This document shows, one piece after another, positions 1 through 13,055 of a stretch of DNA of 64,000 nt. The position numbers were made by a program, and so were the translations under genes. Position 1 is the first letter of the stretch, and every line of letters starts with the position of its first letter. This DNA is from Siphonodentalium dalli (lineage: Eukaryota > Mollusca > Scaphopoda > Gadilida > Siphonodentaliidae), in the NCBI GenBank assembly GCA_032622095.1, contig CP136062.1, positions 152,698,875 to 152,762,874 on the forward strand, written 5' to 3'. The notes beneath the pieces were generated by a model. The model had not been told where the DNA came from. It worked only from the letters and a program-made list of their open reading frames with translations, and did no database searches.

Positions 1-747
1 TTTTTTGTCGGATCCGTTTCCGGCTCGTGACGATGGCAACGCGAGTGTTTTGCTTGTCACATGACCAAAACATCATTCAAAATGTCGGAATATCAAGACT
101 TCTGATCAATCGACAAGGAATAACGGGTGGTAGACCTATGGGCAGAAAATAGGTGCCCGTATATAATAATCGCAACAAGAGGGAGGCAGCTGTGGGAAGG
201 TAGATTACGCCAATTTACGGCTATTGGCACTATTAACTGTATTGCCCGTGACCTCAATATATTATTATTAATATATTTATTTAGTTTATTATTAATAAAT
301 ATTAGTCTTTAGAAATACATATTAATATAAATCACCATGCATGACTAGCTATAGTAAATGTCTAGATAGGCTGACCACACCAGTTGACTATTTACTACAG
401 TGACATGCATAGCATGCATATGACCAGAGTGAAAATCGGACTCGTGCGCGCTGAACCCCCGATTTATCCGGCAACCGGATTTACCGGGCACAATCGGGAT
501 CGTGTGCGCCGACACTTAATTTTCAACACACAGTTGCTTCGATCAACGTATTTAGAACTTTTAGAAGTTTTAGTATCGCAATTCGCAATGCTGTTTGTGC
601 ATAGATAATTTTGTTTTTATTATTATTGTCACCTAGTCGGCACAGTATGGGATTAGATACAACGGCGCCCAATGGCATACCGATCTATTTCATCTGATTT
701 TGCTAGAATCCATAATACCTTTTCACAAGAATACAGGGTAAATTGCG

Positions 748-790
748 AGAATATTTGCGAGAATATTTGCGAGAATATTTACGAGAATCT
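748..790. repeat. 12-bp tandem repeat, about 3.5 copies
   Basis: The unit GCGAGAATATTT is repeated head to tail, and the last copy has diverged. The 62-80 residue open frame across it is a by-product of the repeat length being a multiple of three. Confidence 0.85.
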
Positions 791-1364
791 AGATTTGGAT
801 TCTCGCCGAAATATAAGCACTGCGGTTTATGTTTTCAAAATGAGAGATAATTATAAGATGCCCGTTATTTCATTAAATATCACTTTTACGAAATAACGGC
901 CATGTCTAAAGAGTTACACCATAAAGACACAAACTTTGCAAACTTATTGGATACTCAAAACTGCGATGACACATGGCTCATTGTATACGTCATACTGTAT
1001 GTGCATAGCAACGGGAGCTCTTAGAAGGGGTCCGACTAGTCAACTAGTAGTCGATTACCGTACTGCACCCAGAATCCCAAGCCAGTCACACATCCAAGCG
1101 GCCTCGACGTTGCTTAACTTCGGTGATCACACAAAGCGTCTAACGACCGTGACCATAAAATCTAGACCTCTCGAGCAGAGAAGTCATCGGCCTTCTACAT
1201 TTACAATGCGACAGCTACACACACAACTGCGATTACATTGCAATTGGAAGTATCCAAGGATAAGCCATGATTTTGAATCTAAAATCAAACAGTGCTTGAT
1301 ATTATTGATATTATTTTTTTACTTGCGATTTTGACGTTGAGCTACTTCCTACGATGGAAATTCT

Positions 1365-1432
1365 TCCACTTACGATTGAATCATGGTCGCCTTAGTGTAC
1401 GTTCAGACGACCATGATTCAATTGTAAGTGGA
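1365..1432. repeat. Hairpin with 25-bp arms
   Basis: The arms 1365-1389 and 1408-1432 are reverse complements with a single mismatch, which would be a G-U pair in RNA. They enclose an 18-nt loop. The hairpin sits at the end of the first of two imperfect direct copies (about 1220-1400 and 1580-1760). The second copy keeps only one arm-like segment. Confidence 0.85.
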
Positions 1433-4349
1433 TGAATCGAGCCTGACGAGATCGTGGATACCGGTAGTTTGTTCAGCGGATTGCGATGTCGCGTACATTA
1501 TGATATCATAGGTTGTTCCTAAAGCATGCGATTGACTACCCTTCGGTCATTTCCAGCTACGATTTTTACGTAGACAAGACTGCGATTACGCCGCAAGTGG
1601 AGGTAACCAAGAATACGCCACAAGTTCGCATCTAAAATCAAACAGAGCTTGATATTATTTTATGACCTACGATTTTGACGTGGGCATGCGTAGTCCAGTT
1701 ACTTCCTACGACGGAAATCTGTCCACTTACGATTGTATCCTGGTCGTCTGAATGTACACTCAATGTTCACTTAGTGCAATGATTCATTGATTGTTGTTGG
1801 CATCTAATCAATGGTTGCTGATTGAATATCAGCAAAGAAAGATCACCATGTAGAACTGTGAACAGAATGACAATAACACATGCCATGGTCATGATGCGTT
1901 GATGGTGCATCGAATTTTCCAAGTGTTTCTGTTGTTTTCATTTGCAAAATTGTCATCGCGTTAAAAGTATCTATGCTTAGAATAATGGAGCTCACAAACA
2001 TGCGCACAGAGCTTACCTGCTTTTCTCAGTTGTTGTGTTCAGTGTATGCTGATATTCCCATCACACTTGCATATTCTTCGACGTCGTATTCGCGAATTAT
2101 TTCTGTGGCAGGACTATTTGTGTATTGTGATTTCGTACTAATTTATAGCACAAACTCGCATCTCTTCGTCCGTTGTTGTTAGAAATACAACAATTTATAA
2201 CATTATCAAAACTTAATATAATTAAATAAATAGTTTGTTTCATACAATTGCAGAATATTATGGGTTTAAATGTTCAATACGTTTGGAACTATATGTTAAC
2301 TTCCAATTTTATTTATCGATTTTATTTTTAGATTTTATCGGTGAACTTGGAGCACTCAATCGAAACAAGTTATAGTTAGCCTGGCCTAGGTTTGTCTGCG
2401 TCAAACTTTATGAATATTGCATCAATCTTTCAGGCTAAAATGCCGATAGAAAATTGAAGATATTCACTACATGTGCATTCATGTGGCTGGAATTGATTTT
2501 CTGGGCAAATGTTTTTAATATTTGTTTTTAATTTGTAAACAAAACTTTTTCATGCAATTTAATTCACGCTTTGTTTGAACTCTAGCGCTTTAATTTGATT
2601 TCTTTCCAAATATAATCCAATAGAGTGAATAGACCTGTTAGAAATGCATTATAAACTAGCTACTCGTCCTTATAAATATTAAACAAAAGACATCAATGAT
2701 TGTATGACGTTTATATAAATATGAGAATGTTGCACATCGCCTGATTCGTGTTGGCCTCTTGACAGCCGATTACGACAAAAATGCTTTAGGCCCACCGATC
2801 CTATGTGCGACATTTGTGCTTTCCAAAATTCAAGGGTCGTATTACTTAAAAATTACTTAAAAATTGGTGACGTCACAAAATCAGATATAGCCTATATACG
2901 ACTCGCATATAAAAGTGCACTGGTTTACAATGTTAAGGCAAATGTTGTTAGGCCAATGTATTTTATATATGCGAGGCTCCCAATGGGAGACTCCCATATA
3001 TAAGTGTGCATTGGACGAAGTTTTTCGCAAAATGTCATGAAAAGGTTAATGGCATTTTTCTGATGTGCAGGGGTAGACATGCTTGAGACCCCGTCACAGT
3101 TTAATTCACACCATTTTCTCAGCTTCTGTTATTTTACGGAGTTCAAACTCATAGTCCTGATAGATGTACCGGGTACATGTACCGGTAGATGGTGATTTAT
3201 GAGCTGAGTTTAGAACCACATAATTGGTGGGAGGGGTTCTGGTTTTGCCCCCCCCCCTAACTTTGGTATTCAGTGGAAAATCTGTTGTAACTAGACCAAC
3301 AAATGGCCACATTTAGAATATTTCTAAGTTTATGAAATTGAGGTACCAGTTGTAAAATGATTCAATCATGTGAGATTGAAGCCACAGGAATATCCATGTT
3401 GGTCGGTTGATAAAGGTTTATCGTCATTTCAGCCGCTATGCCATGTCACAACATCAGTTTTACTGGTTGAATGACCACATAAATAGTTAATCGCCCCACC
3501 CTACCAAACGGGCACCCATGTTGTTCAGCTTTGGTTCGTTAATTTAGCTAGCTTATGTTCATATTAAAATACTTAGAAAGTGCAGTTAGAATTTGTCCGC
3601 CAGTTTGGTACCGACAGGTCCATTTTTTGGGCTATTGGCTGAAGGACTAGCCCACATTCATTCAGTTTGTTTTGGGTGTTCCAATGCGAATTCTCAGGCT
3701 ATTGATTAAAGGCCCAACTTAACTTATATCACGTATAATCACGTATTATCACGAGTCGGAAACGGGCCACAGAGCATGCATGATATATTGAACTGAAACT
3801 GATCGAACTTGGCCTGTATTTTGTGGTTCAGAAACACATATTAGCTAAATTATCTTGGTTAAGAGAAAAAAAACGAGTTATCCGCAGGGAAATGTTAACG
3901 ATAACTTTGAATCCAATGTATGGGTCCCAAACACAAAACAACACTTTGCACAGCATGGAACAGAACAAGAGCGTTTCGTGTTAGTCTATCGTAATATGGT
4001 AGAAATAAAAAGCGTTTATTTCACTTTTGTGCAAAAACTTGAAAACAGCCAGCTGAAACAGCTGGAAAATAGTTATGACCGTGGAAAGTATTTTCATGAG
4101 CACATGTGGCCGGCATAATGCGTCAGTGTCGCCAGTTGTCTGGTATGAAATACTTCAACGTATCCCCGCGCATATACGCACATAATCGACCTATAATGTG
4201 AAAATAGGTTCATAATGTGATTAAATGATTCTGCAATAAGCACAAAATCGAGTCATATCCGTTATTTGTTTTTTATTTTGGAACACATGATAAAGAGCGT
4301 ACACCTGAAAAGTCGTGAGTTGGTTTATTTGTGTCTTTATCCGTATATA

Positions 4350-4451
4350 ATCTGCTTAGACTCGCCCCATTATGAGTCGACAATGTGACTAAAACGCTCT
4401 CATTTTCAGCACATATATTATGGACTCAAAATGAGGCGATTCTAAGCAGAT
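4350..4451. repeat. Short inverted repeat, MITE-like
   Basis: Arms 4350-4378 and 4423-4451 match as reverse complements at about 26 of 29 positions and flank a 44-nt centre. It is probably a fragment of a fold-back element. No clear target duplication was found. Confidence 0.65.
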
Positions 4452-5184
4452 TTATCAACATAAAATAAGTGCTATTATAAGCAGAAAATATGCGGGTTTT
4501 CGGGAGAACAGGCTGAATATTTACCAACATATATTTTGTTGTGTAATGACACCGAAGCGCGGATGTGTTTTGAGCGCGCCTGTGTCTTCTCACGACATGA
4601 ATACCGTTGAGCGAAATAGGTAATTAACTTTCCCACCGCTGGGACCATGCATCACTGAACTTTGTTCAGCGTGCATGTCGGAATAGCCTGACCGCTGTAC
4701 GTCAGTGTGCAAGTGATCTTTAACGCATTGTGTCTGATTAAACAACATATCATGCAATAAACCCGTCAAACTTTACTCAACAATACAGTGATCGTGAACG
4801 GTAAGATCTAGAACGTCCAACGAAATTATGAAACACACGAATTGGATAATCATATCAACTCTTTATTTATATGGTCGTTCACTTATTCCATGATAAAGTA
4901 TTATGAATACTCGTAAAAATTGTAGAATAATGAGAATGAAAGTATTACGAAACGCATAGGCCTGAAGGTAAGTCACTTTTGAATACATGAAATTCATAAT
5001 CTTACCCCTTTCCACAACATTATTGACCCAGGTACCGTTTCTGGGTGCCCAACTTTCAACTGGTGCCCAACCTCCTCGCCCGTTTAATTAAATATAAAAC
5101 CCAACTCATTGCACGTCGAGGCATAGATAGAGAATACTCGATGAAAGGGCTGTCACAATCCCCTTAAACCACCCCGGCTAAACC

Positions 5185-5226
5185 CTGAGGTCCGAATCGG
5201 CATCTCCAGTTTAGACCTAGTCTAGT
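5185..5226 (+). repeat. Repeat terminus, GTTTAGAC-rich
   Basis: This segment starts with CTGAGGTCCGAATCGGCATC and runs into CAGTTTAGACC. The reverse complement recurs at about 9808-9842, with 21 of 22 bases matching in the core. Weaker same-strand relatives start near 12874 and 14308. It looks like the terminus of a DNA transposon family. Confidence 0.6.
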
Positions 5227-5357
5227 TTTTCTCCACCGCTGGGACGACATAGATTTGGTCGATTGCGTTACCTGTGGGCCTCACTTGTCCAATTGCAAGG
5301 ATAGCAGGCGTGGTCTGTCTGTTGATTATTGTCAATTCATTGTCCGGTCACGCGACC

Positions 5358-5463
5358 TGGGGTCAATACTATGAACAATTTTATACCTGTAAATACAAAT
5401 TGTATTTATTAATTTGTAATTACAAATTTGTGTTAACTATCAGATTGGTTTCATAGTACAGGG
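5358..5463. repeat. Short AT-rich palindromic element
   Basis: The segment begins GGGGTCAATACTATGAA and ends TTCATAGTACAGGG, so its ends are inverted versions of each other. A second copy-like region lies at 7431-7609 and ends with the inverted motif TTCATAGTATTGACCCC. It has the structure of a small MITE. Confidence 0.5.
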
Positions 5464-6231
5464 AAAATTTAGCCGTATTATTGTAATACCTTAGACTGGG
5501 CGAGAGGTGAAACCCCTAAAAGGCAGCTGTAAAACTTAAAAAAAAATAACTCCCCACTCTGCTCCCATGCACCTGTTATCAGTGTTATCTGAATACCAGT
5601 TGAAATTAGACGGACATGTATATAGAGCTAAAATAACTGACAACAATTTATATGGGGAAGTTACAATGCGTGCTATCATATTGTGATTAGAGAGAACGCC
5701 GGTACTATGAAACGATGAGCTAACAAAATCTCGCAAATTTCACAAAGATCTACTGTTGATTATTGTAGATTGCTTACGGACAAACCTTTGCCTGTGAGTG
5801 ATTAGCAATATATTGAATCACGGCGGGCCAAAGTTACAAAAGAAATAACCAATCATAAGTTGAGAGGTGAACGCTTATCAGAGCTATCCAATCGGTTCAC
5901 GGATTACTAAGTTGATGACCACATGTCTGCGCAAGTTAACAATTAAACGGTTCGTGTGTAGTGTGTGTATGTAAGTACAAGTCAGTGTAATAAAGAGTAC
6001 TACAAACAATTTGGTATCATTTTTTTTACAAATTACAAATTTACAACCATTCAGTTTGTGAAAATAAAATATTATTTTGATGGTACAGCATTATATATAT
6101 TGTGACCATTCTATTATTTAAAACTGATCCCTTACTGTTATCATAACACATCGAGGCAGTAACAAGGCTCCATTTTATCGGGAGGGGTGTATCGAAGCAG
6201 GGACGTGCTACTGGTCTCGGTTATAGGAGTG

Positions 6232-6520
6232 GTGCGGTAGAGTGCCAGTCGGTAGAATGCCAGGTGAATTACACCGTTACAGGCCGTCCAGCGCTGACGA
6301 AGCTGGTTCTAACCCCGTCATATGGAGGGTGACCGGAATCGTGTATTTGGGCAAGTTTGTCAGTTGCTTTCCGGGGGTCGGTGGTTTCTACACGCAGTGG
6401 GACGATTTCTCGGTGAAATCAAGCCTCTGCATGGTCTTTCCTTCACCCGTAAAATTGACAACGTCCTATGTGGCCTAGCGGCTAGAACGACGATAAACCC
6501 TAATAAACCAAACCAAACCA
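6232..6520 (+). mobile_element. tRNA-derived SINE with 9-bp target duplication
   Basis: This 289-bp element is flanked by a perfect 9-bp direct repeat, ATAGGAGTG, at 6223-6231 and 6521-6529. The head contains a box-A-like segment (CGGTAGAGTGCC) and a box-B-like GGTTCTAACCCC at 6305-6316, as in tRNA-derived SINEs. The 3' part ends ACGACGATAAACCC (6487-6500) followed by short AAACC repeats. Tails of this general ACGACGTTAAACCC kind are common in marine invertebrate SINEs. The overlapping open frames of 72-78 codons are coincidental. Confidence 0.8.
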
Positions 6521-6529
6521 ATAGGAGTG

Positions 6530-7338
6530 TCATTTTATAATTTCAAAATGCTCCGATATCTTATAATATATCTAGACAGTGACGTGGCTATATGGGGTCA
6601 GTTTGGCGACGGGGTGTCCATCCTATAATTTCCATATGCACCCTTTGAAAAAATATATGCCTATAAATTCCACATAACGATGGAATCGTGTATCAAGAGG
6701 AAAGTATTTTAATTTTTCTACGCTGATAACAAAACTTAGTCAATATGACTAACATATCTTAGTCAAACGTTTTTCCTCAGGATGACTAACTTAGTTCAGC
6801 CAACATGACTGAGGCATAACATTAATAAAAATTACTAGGGTGATTAACTTATATGCTCTGGTTTAAGGATGTGAAAATCGACAATTTATGTTTGACACCC
6901 TATATAGACACTCTAGACAAGTTCTTAACGTTGTAACTTACAGTAGTTACAAGGAACACATACTGCTACATCACATCCAAGCTGACACCCCATAAGGTTT
7001 GACAATTTCTAAATATAGGCCATTTCAATCCAAACTTTTGACAAAAGGAGGTAAATATGCAAATGTTGGTCTAAAACAAAACATACCCCCTAATAAATTT
7101 TTTGGAAAAAACAAAATAACAGAACAAGTTCAACCTATTGTTGTAAAATTTCCAATTCATGTTGTTTCAGGTATCAAATTTCCAGCTGTTGAACGTGTTG
7201 ATAAAATGTTTGGAGCTAGAAACATAACCCAACCCCTTGTCGCGACGTCCCTGTGGGTTGTACTTGAAATTTCCAGCTGACAAAATATGTTCACGAGGGG
7301 GTGAATCGACCCCTTGTCGCCACGTCCATGCGTATCAT

Positions 7339-7393
<55 letters not shown>

Positions 7394-7692
7394 TATCCGG
7401 GTTAAGGGTGCGAAAACTGAAAAATTATGTTTCATAGTACTCGAACATTCTTTGTGATTGGAGATATTTGTAAATACAAAGAACACGTACTATTTGTGAT
7501 TTATGTTTGTAATCGTAGGTTCATAGTATTGGCGGAATGATAAATTGTTATTTCTTACAAACAATTGTAGATTCTTACAAAGAAAAAGTTTCATAGTATT
7601 GACCCCTGTTGTCGCTATATAATCTCCTAATCAGGGGAATAACCCGTGCGCTTTGAGAAATCACGACGAATGCACGGTCTGTTGTATAACGG
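6530..7692. other. Gene-free stretch with (AT)n and a 93-codon frame
   Basis: This holds an (AT)n tract at about 7340-7398. An open frame at 6999-7280 encodes a lysine- and proline-rich peptide that I cannot assign. Its composition looks less random than its neighbours, but there is no flanking splice logic I trust. The GACCCCTTGTCGC motif appears twice (near 7235 and 7310). I would not call a gene here. Confidence 0.4.
7340..7398. repeat. (AT)n microsatellite
   Basis: This is a run of about 29 AT dinucleotides. Confidence 0.95.
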
Positions 7693-7699
7693 TTAGATA

Positions 7700-9095
7700 T
7701 TATCTAATATCATGGACGAACGTGACTTTTGGAACTCAAAAATATCTCTTGAGGGCATGGGTGGGGCCCGCCACAAATACCCCATAGAAACACCACCACC
7801 CCGGGGGTACCATCCGGACGGGTGAAAATGGGGTATGGACCATTTTTGAGAACGGGAAGGATTTCGGCGAATTTGACGGCATGAATGGGTGGCTCGCCCA
7901 TAATACCCGATAGAAACATCACCCCTCACCCCGGGATAACAGGGGTATGGACGGTAAGGAGTTAGGCTAATTAATTTGGCAGCAGGAGTGGGTGGCACGA
8001 TCAAAATACACCATAGAACCACCCCTCACCGGGGGGGGGTCCCACCAGAGGAGGTGGAAATTGGGTACGCCCAAATACCGAATACAAACACCCCAACTCT
8101 CACCCCCCGGGAAGGGTACCTCAAATAACGCATATAAACACCCCACCCCTCACATCCGGGCGGGTGGGGTGGGTTACCACCCGAGGGGTGAAGATGGGAT
8201 ATGAACCATGTTCGAGAACGGTAAGGATTTCGGCCAATTTGACGACAGGGGTGTGTGGTCCGCTCCAAATATCCCATATAGACACCCTACCCTCATCCCT
8301 GGAGGGTACCACCCTGCTGGGGTGAAAATGGGGTATGGAGCATTTTATTCATTATTCGCAAAAACATGCCTCTGTTGGTCAATATTACGGCATGTGTAGG
8401 TGGCCCTCCCCAAATACCCCATAGAATGGGGTATGGACCGTTATCGAGAACGGTAAGGATTTCGGCCAATATGACGTCATTGGTGGGCACCGCCCTCAAA
8501 TATAGTCATAGAAACACCCCCACCCTTACCGCGGTGTGGTGTTTCTATGGGGGGCATTTTGGGATGTGCCACCCACCGTTCTCGAAAATGGTCCATACCC
8601 CATTTCACCCCCTCGGGGTGGTACCTCCGGGTGAGGGTGGTTCTAGGGGGTAGTTGGAGCGGGCTACCCACACTGATGACGTCCAATTGACCGAAATCCT
8701 TACCGTTCTCGAAAATGGTCCATACCCCATTTTCACCTCCTGGGTGGTTCCCCCAGCGTTCAGGGGTGGGCTGTTTCTATGGGACATTTGAGCGGGCCAC
8801 CCATCCATGCCGTCAATTGGCCGAAATCCTTACCAGTCTCGAAAATGGTCCATATCCCACGTTCACCCCATCGGTGGTACCCCCCCCCCGGATGTGAGGG
8901 GTGGGGTGTTTCTATGGGTTATTTGGGGCGAGCCACCCACCCATACTATCAAATTGGCCGAAATCCTTACAGTTCTCCAAAATAGTCCATACTCCACCCC
9001 CTCAGTGTGGCCGTTACCCTCCCCCGGTGAAGGCTGTGGTGTCTCTGATAGGTATTTGGGCGGGCCACCAACCCATGCGTCAAATTGACCGAAAG
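7700..9095. repeat. Inverted minisatellite array, unit about 130 bp
   Basis: A GC-rich degenerate unit contains GAGAACGGTAAGGATTTCGG, then CAATTTGACG, then a G/C-run segment CACCCCTCACCCCGGG. Recognisable plus-oriented units have this core near 7848, 8213 and 8449. Minus-oriented units carry the reverse core CCGAAATCCTTACC near 8690, 8820 and 8955, with a remnant at 9075. The orientation switches at about 8530-8580, so the whole block is a long imperfect palindrome. Many overlapping open frames on both strands here come from low stop-codon density and are not genes. Confidence 0.85.
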
Positions 9096-9439
9096 AGATC
9101 TTTTTGTGAATAAGGAATCAGTTTAAAAAGTCATGTTCGTGTCTAACGTGTCAATATGATCAGTCCGATCCCGCCATGCCCTCAGCCGCCAAATCGACAT
9201 CCGAACGAGCGAATTGCAAACAGACATATATAGCAAGATATCATCCATCACACTGGCACATATTTTGTTAGAATTTATCTCATAAGTACCGACATCACCT
9301 CCCCGAATTCCACTAAGACTCTCCTGCATCTACACTGAGTGACAAACGCCCGCGCATAAACGCCTCCCCCAATTCAAAATAAACACTCCCATATTCACGA
9401 AGAAACAACATCAGTATTGGCCGAAAAATATCGGCCGAA

Positions 9440-9842
9440 TAATTAAACCCAAAAAACTAGGTTTTAGTAAAACCTGGGGTAGGGTGGTTTAACTTTGAAT
9501 TTTTTTCAAAGTATATTTAAAGGTGTATGTTCGAGGCGAGACTTATGGTACGTATACATCATATATACCTAAGCTTATACTGATGATTATATAGCCAATT
9601 CACCACAAACAATTAGTAATATTACCATAACTTTATCACGTTAATAAAACCTAGTTTCAACTTAAACTGAGTTTATCACAAAACTTGGTTTAAGTACGCT
9701 AAAACCCAGTTTTACTCCCATAAACCTGGTTTAACTACTGTAAAACCAAGTTTAAACCCTACTTAAATCTAGTTTAAACTGGACTTAAACCTGGTCTAGA
9801 ATAAAACCTAGTCTAAACCAGAGATGCCGATTCGGACCTGAG
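9440..9842 (-). repeat. GTTTAAACC-type motif array and inverted terminus
   Basis: Many variants of TAAACCTAGTTTAAAC lie close together, especially at 9640-9810. They end in a 22-bp segment (to 9842) that is the reverse complement of 5185-5206. This may be the other end of the same transposon family, enclosing 4.66 kb that includes the SINE and the minisatellite, or it may be an independent inverted copy. Confidence 0.55.
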
Positions 9843-12428
9843 AAACTTCATGGATTCGACTGTTCTTACTATTATCTCTGGTCTCAAATTTTGGGACATT
9901 TTCAACCTAAACCCCATTGTCAGCAATATTTCCACCCATGACCATTTTGTTGAAAACTAAAAACAAATATTGTATAATAAATAGTGGTTGGGAAATTAAA
10001 CTATAGAAATTAACTCAAATCAAAATTGTTTTTGCATAATATATTAATATTAAATTATTGAAAATTCAAAATGTTGAAAAGTTTGACCAAATTTAGGGCG
10101 ATGGTGGGAGTACACACCAACACCCGATCGCTTCATACCTATTATGCACACATTTTACCATATTTGCTCCAAATCACGTTATCTCAGGCTTGAAAATGCC
10201 ACGACATTAATTGGCCAAACGTAGGCCTTTTCTCCATTCAGTATGTAGTGTGAATTATCTTGCTTTTATATGAAATGCTTAATGGTTCCCTTCAGTCCCG
10301 TCCAGTTTCACTGGATAACCGTATCCGGAATTGATACCACAGCCCCATTTTCCGTCCATGCATGTTTTGGTTGGTGTTCATATTCATAATTCTTAAAGAT
10401 TCTTTTATGTCATTATCAAAGGAACGGCTAGACATTTCTTTCATACAAAGAAAGATCGCCAACAATATGTTTGGCATGGAGGGGTGGACGCTGAGTCATT
10501 TAACTATGGTGCATGATGTGTAGGTCTGGTCTGGGGAAGTGTGGACATTTTGGTGGTTGTATGATCAATGGGCATATGTTCGTTTCTATTGTACTTTTCT
10601 TTTTTTTTTATATCTTTGTGTTATGTTATTCATGTAATTCTTCATATGATTGAGGATAGAAATAAATATAAAAAAATTGTTATAAGCAAAATTTACTATC
10701 GTTCCAATGCAAAAGAAATTAAACCAATAAAACAGTATGTATAGTTCTAGTTTACCCCTACCCAAAACTGCCATTTTTGGGTGGTTCCATATTCTCAAGA
10801 GGATCCTCATTTCCAATTGTCCGCCTGTTCATATGTACCCAGATATTTTGTCTGGAAATTAAAGTGGGGGGGGGGTAACACCACCAAGTTGATCGCAACA
10901 CACCCTTCTGTCCGACAGATGCCGTTTCCATTCCATCTGCATTCAGAACGTCGTCCACTGCAGAATGTCCATCTGCTATTAAGATATTCTACTTTTGGCC
11001 AAAAACAGAACTAATTCACACCAAGCGTAGATTGGAACAAGCATCAGAGCAACTCAGATGTGTCGCCGCAGTAATTGAAATTTCACACCTACAATATGTT
11101 GAACGTATTCTCGCATATTGATTTTCCAACGAGTTATTAGTGGGAAATTGTTATTTGTGTACCAACATAAATATATTTTCATGGTTTTGGTAAAAACTTG
11201 GACTGAAATTTTCTTTCCTTATGCGGTGCCAGGTCGAACATGTCCAACACTTTGAGAGCCTGGTGCCAGTCTAGATGCTAGAATTGTGCAAATTTTGCAG
11301 TTTTCAGGTTCAGATTTCAAACTTTACTCCCATTGTGGCTGAGGGGCCCTGACCACTCCCCAGTGGCCAGTAGAAAACTGCTAATCAATTAATAAATATA
11401 GGTCTGATTTTGTCTGGCGCCAGTTGGGAAATTTCATGCCAATAACGCGATCCTACAAAGTTGGGTGTCAAACACTCCACGCCAATTAACAAGTCTGCAA
11501 TTTGTCCCACATTTGTCATTGCTAACTCGTATTTGTGTATCTAAGTATTGGCTATATTTGGCTGTGAGCTCGTTTAACTCGTTTAAATGTTATTGTTCAC
11601 TGCCGGAGGCTTGTTCCACAGGTCAAGATACATGTGGAACATACCGGAACAATCAAGAATAAATAGATTTGATTGCTTAACGAGCCCCAAACCAAGTAAT
11701 TCACATATATGAATACACGACACAGACAAAGGATGAGGTGGGTAAGTATAGTTAACATATCTAGTATTTCATGATCTTAATATTATAAAGTTGGTTATAC
11801 AAATCTGAATTGGCAAACAGAAAAGGATCCCAGTTGCATATCAGATGAAATTATTAATTAGAAATTTATTTTTTCACACTCTATTTTCAAACAAATCCCA
11901 GAGTTGTATTGCATTTACTAAATACATTTTATACCATGTTTAGTGTTAAATAATGCTCTGGTCTTTTCAGCACACAACAATGTAATATAGAACATAGTTG
12001 CACAAAACTTGTATGCAGAATATCAAAAAAAACTAACCGTCGCTCCAAAATTGTGAACATTGACTTTGGGTTACTATTTTAGTTTTTAAAAAAAATATAT
12101 TTTATTGAAATAAAATCAAGAACATCATAAACACATTATTTCACAAAAATAAAACATGACAATTGGGTTTTAAATGTATAAATCAATATGGTGGGTTAGA
12201 CTAAAATATTGAGGACATCTGGTATCTGGTTAAACATAAGCACAGTAAGGGCTTATTTTGAACGTCCGTTTTAGGCCCACATAGAGCGTATATCAGGAAA
12301 ATACTCTCTATATGGGCGTAAAATGTGTCGTTCAAAAGAAACCCATATAGAGCTTAATTAAATACGAAATTAACTAATATAGGCACTATTTAATCTATTA
12401 TATTTGTTCATCGACACGAATTACCATT
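9843..12428. other. Gene-free AT-rich stretch
   Basis: I found no gene. A fold-back segment at about 12249-12345 has roughly 45-bp imperfect arms and a near-zero loop. A poly-G run lies near 10866. Frames of 60-80 codons show no recognisable domains. Confidence 0.5.
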
Positions 12429-12868
12429 ACAATGTTCTGCCTGCAATAAAATTCCATTAAACCCAAAGCACAATGGCCCTCGTATAGGCACCATTTGATC
12501 TACTATTTGTTCGACTCGAATTACCAGCTGAATGCTCTTTATGATGCGTGTTCACTGTGGCCCGCGCCATTCAACAGATTAACGGGTATAAGTTCTATTT
12601 GAGCTTATTTAATAATCAAATAAGTCTAATATGAACCTATGTGAATATTTAGGTCCTATATGAACCTGTTTTCAGGAGGATTTGTTGATCTTCAGATGTT
12701 TGTAAGAAATGTCCAGGTGCTCCTCTGTTCATGGTGTTATACTGGCTAATTATAATTAGTTTCAATGAAATGTTGTCATATATTAGCTACATGTGCCCAA
12801 CACAGAGTGCGATTTTAAGTTGTTTCTGTTGGGCTAAGAATTTGTTCTAAAAGGAAAGAAACCTTCTG
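12429..12868. repeat. Duplicated block A, first copy
   Basis: This ~440-bp block matches 15262-15706 nearly base for base with scattered substitutions and small indels, so it is a direct repeat about 2.83 kb apart. A short piece of the same family recurs at about 57484-57545. No coding potential is seen. Confidence 0.9.
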
Positions 12869-13055
12869 GCCGGATTCGTCAGCTCCGGTTTAAACCTGGT
12901 TTAAACCTACATTGGCGGTCCAGCCAAACCGGGTCTAATAGGGCGTTTTTATCGTTCAGTTGCCAGAAAATTGACAACTCGATTCGGTGATATGAGCATG
13001 AAGTCAAACTACCCTCTTATCAATCGGACCAAACGACTGGCCAATATAATGGTTA

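Larger units (their letters stand above)
1..5184. other. Gene-free AT-rich stretch with small hairpins
   Basis: I see no convincing gene in this stretch. The open frames are short and match no family I recognise. It holds a 12-bp tandem repeat (about 748-790), a 25-bp-arm hairpin (1365-1432), an imperfect direct duplication (about 1220-1400 and 1580-1760), an inverted repeat (4350-4451), and a poly-C run near 3247. At 3900-4120 there is one copy of a dispersed repeat that recurs near 51.6, 54.0 and 55.65 kb. Confidence 0.5.

Noticed and set aside
936-1334. 132-codon plus-strand frame
   Set aside because: No domain, no splice context, and its second half lies in a noncoding direct duplication whose other copy (1580-1760) is not open.
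6305-6316. tRNA gene suggested by a box-B-like motif
   Set aside because: The motif is part of the SINE head. No cloverleaf can be drawn, and the element has SINE boundaries and tail.
7848-8955. CRISPR-like regular repeats
   Set aside because: This is eukaryotic DNA with long degenerate units in both orientations and no unique spacers; it is a minisatellite.
7693-9113. Dense set of 60-110 codon frames on both strands
   Set aside because: All are inside the inverted GC-rich minisatellite, so they follow the repeat and not a gene.
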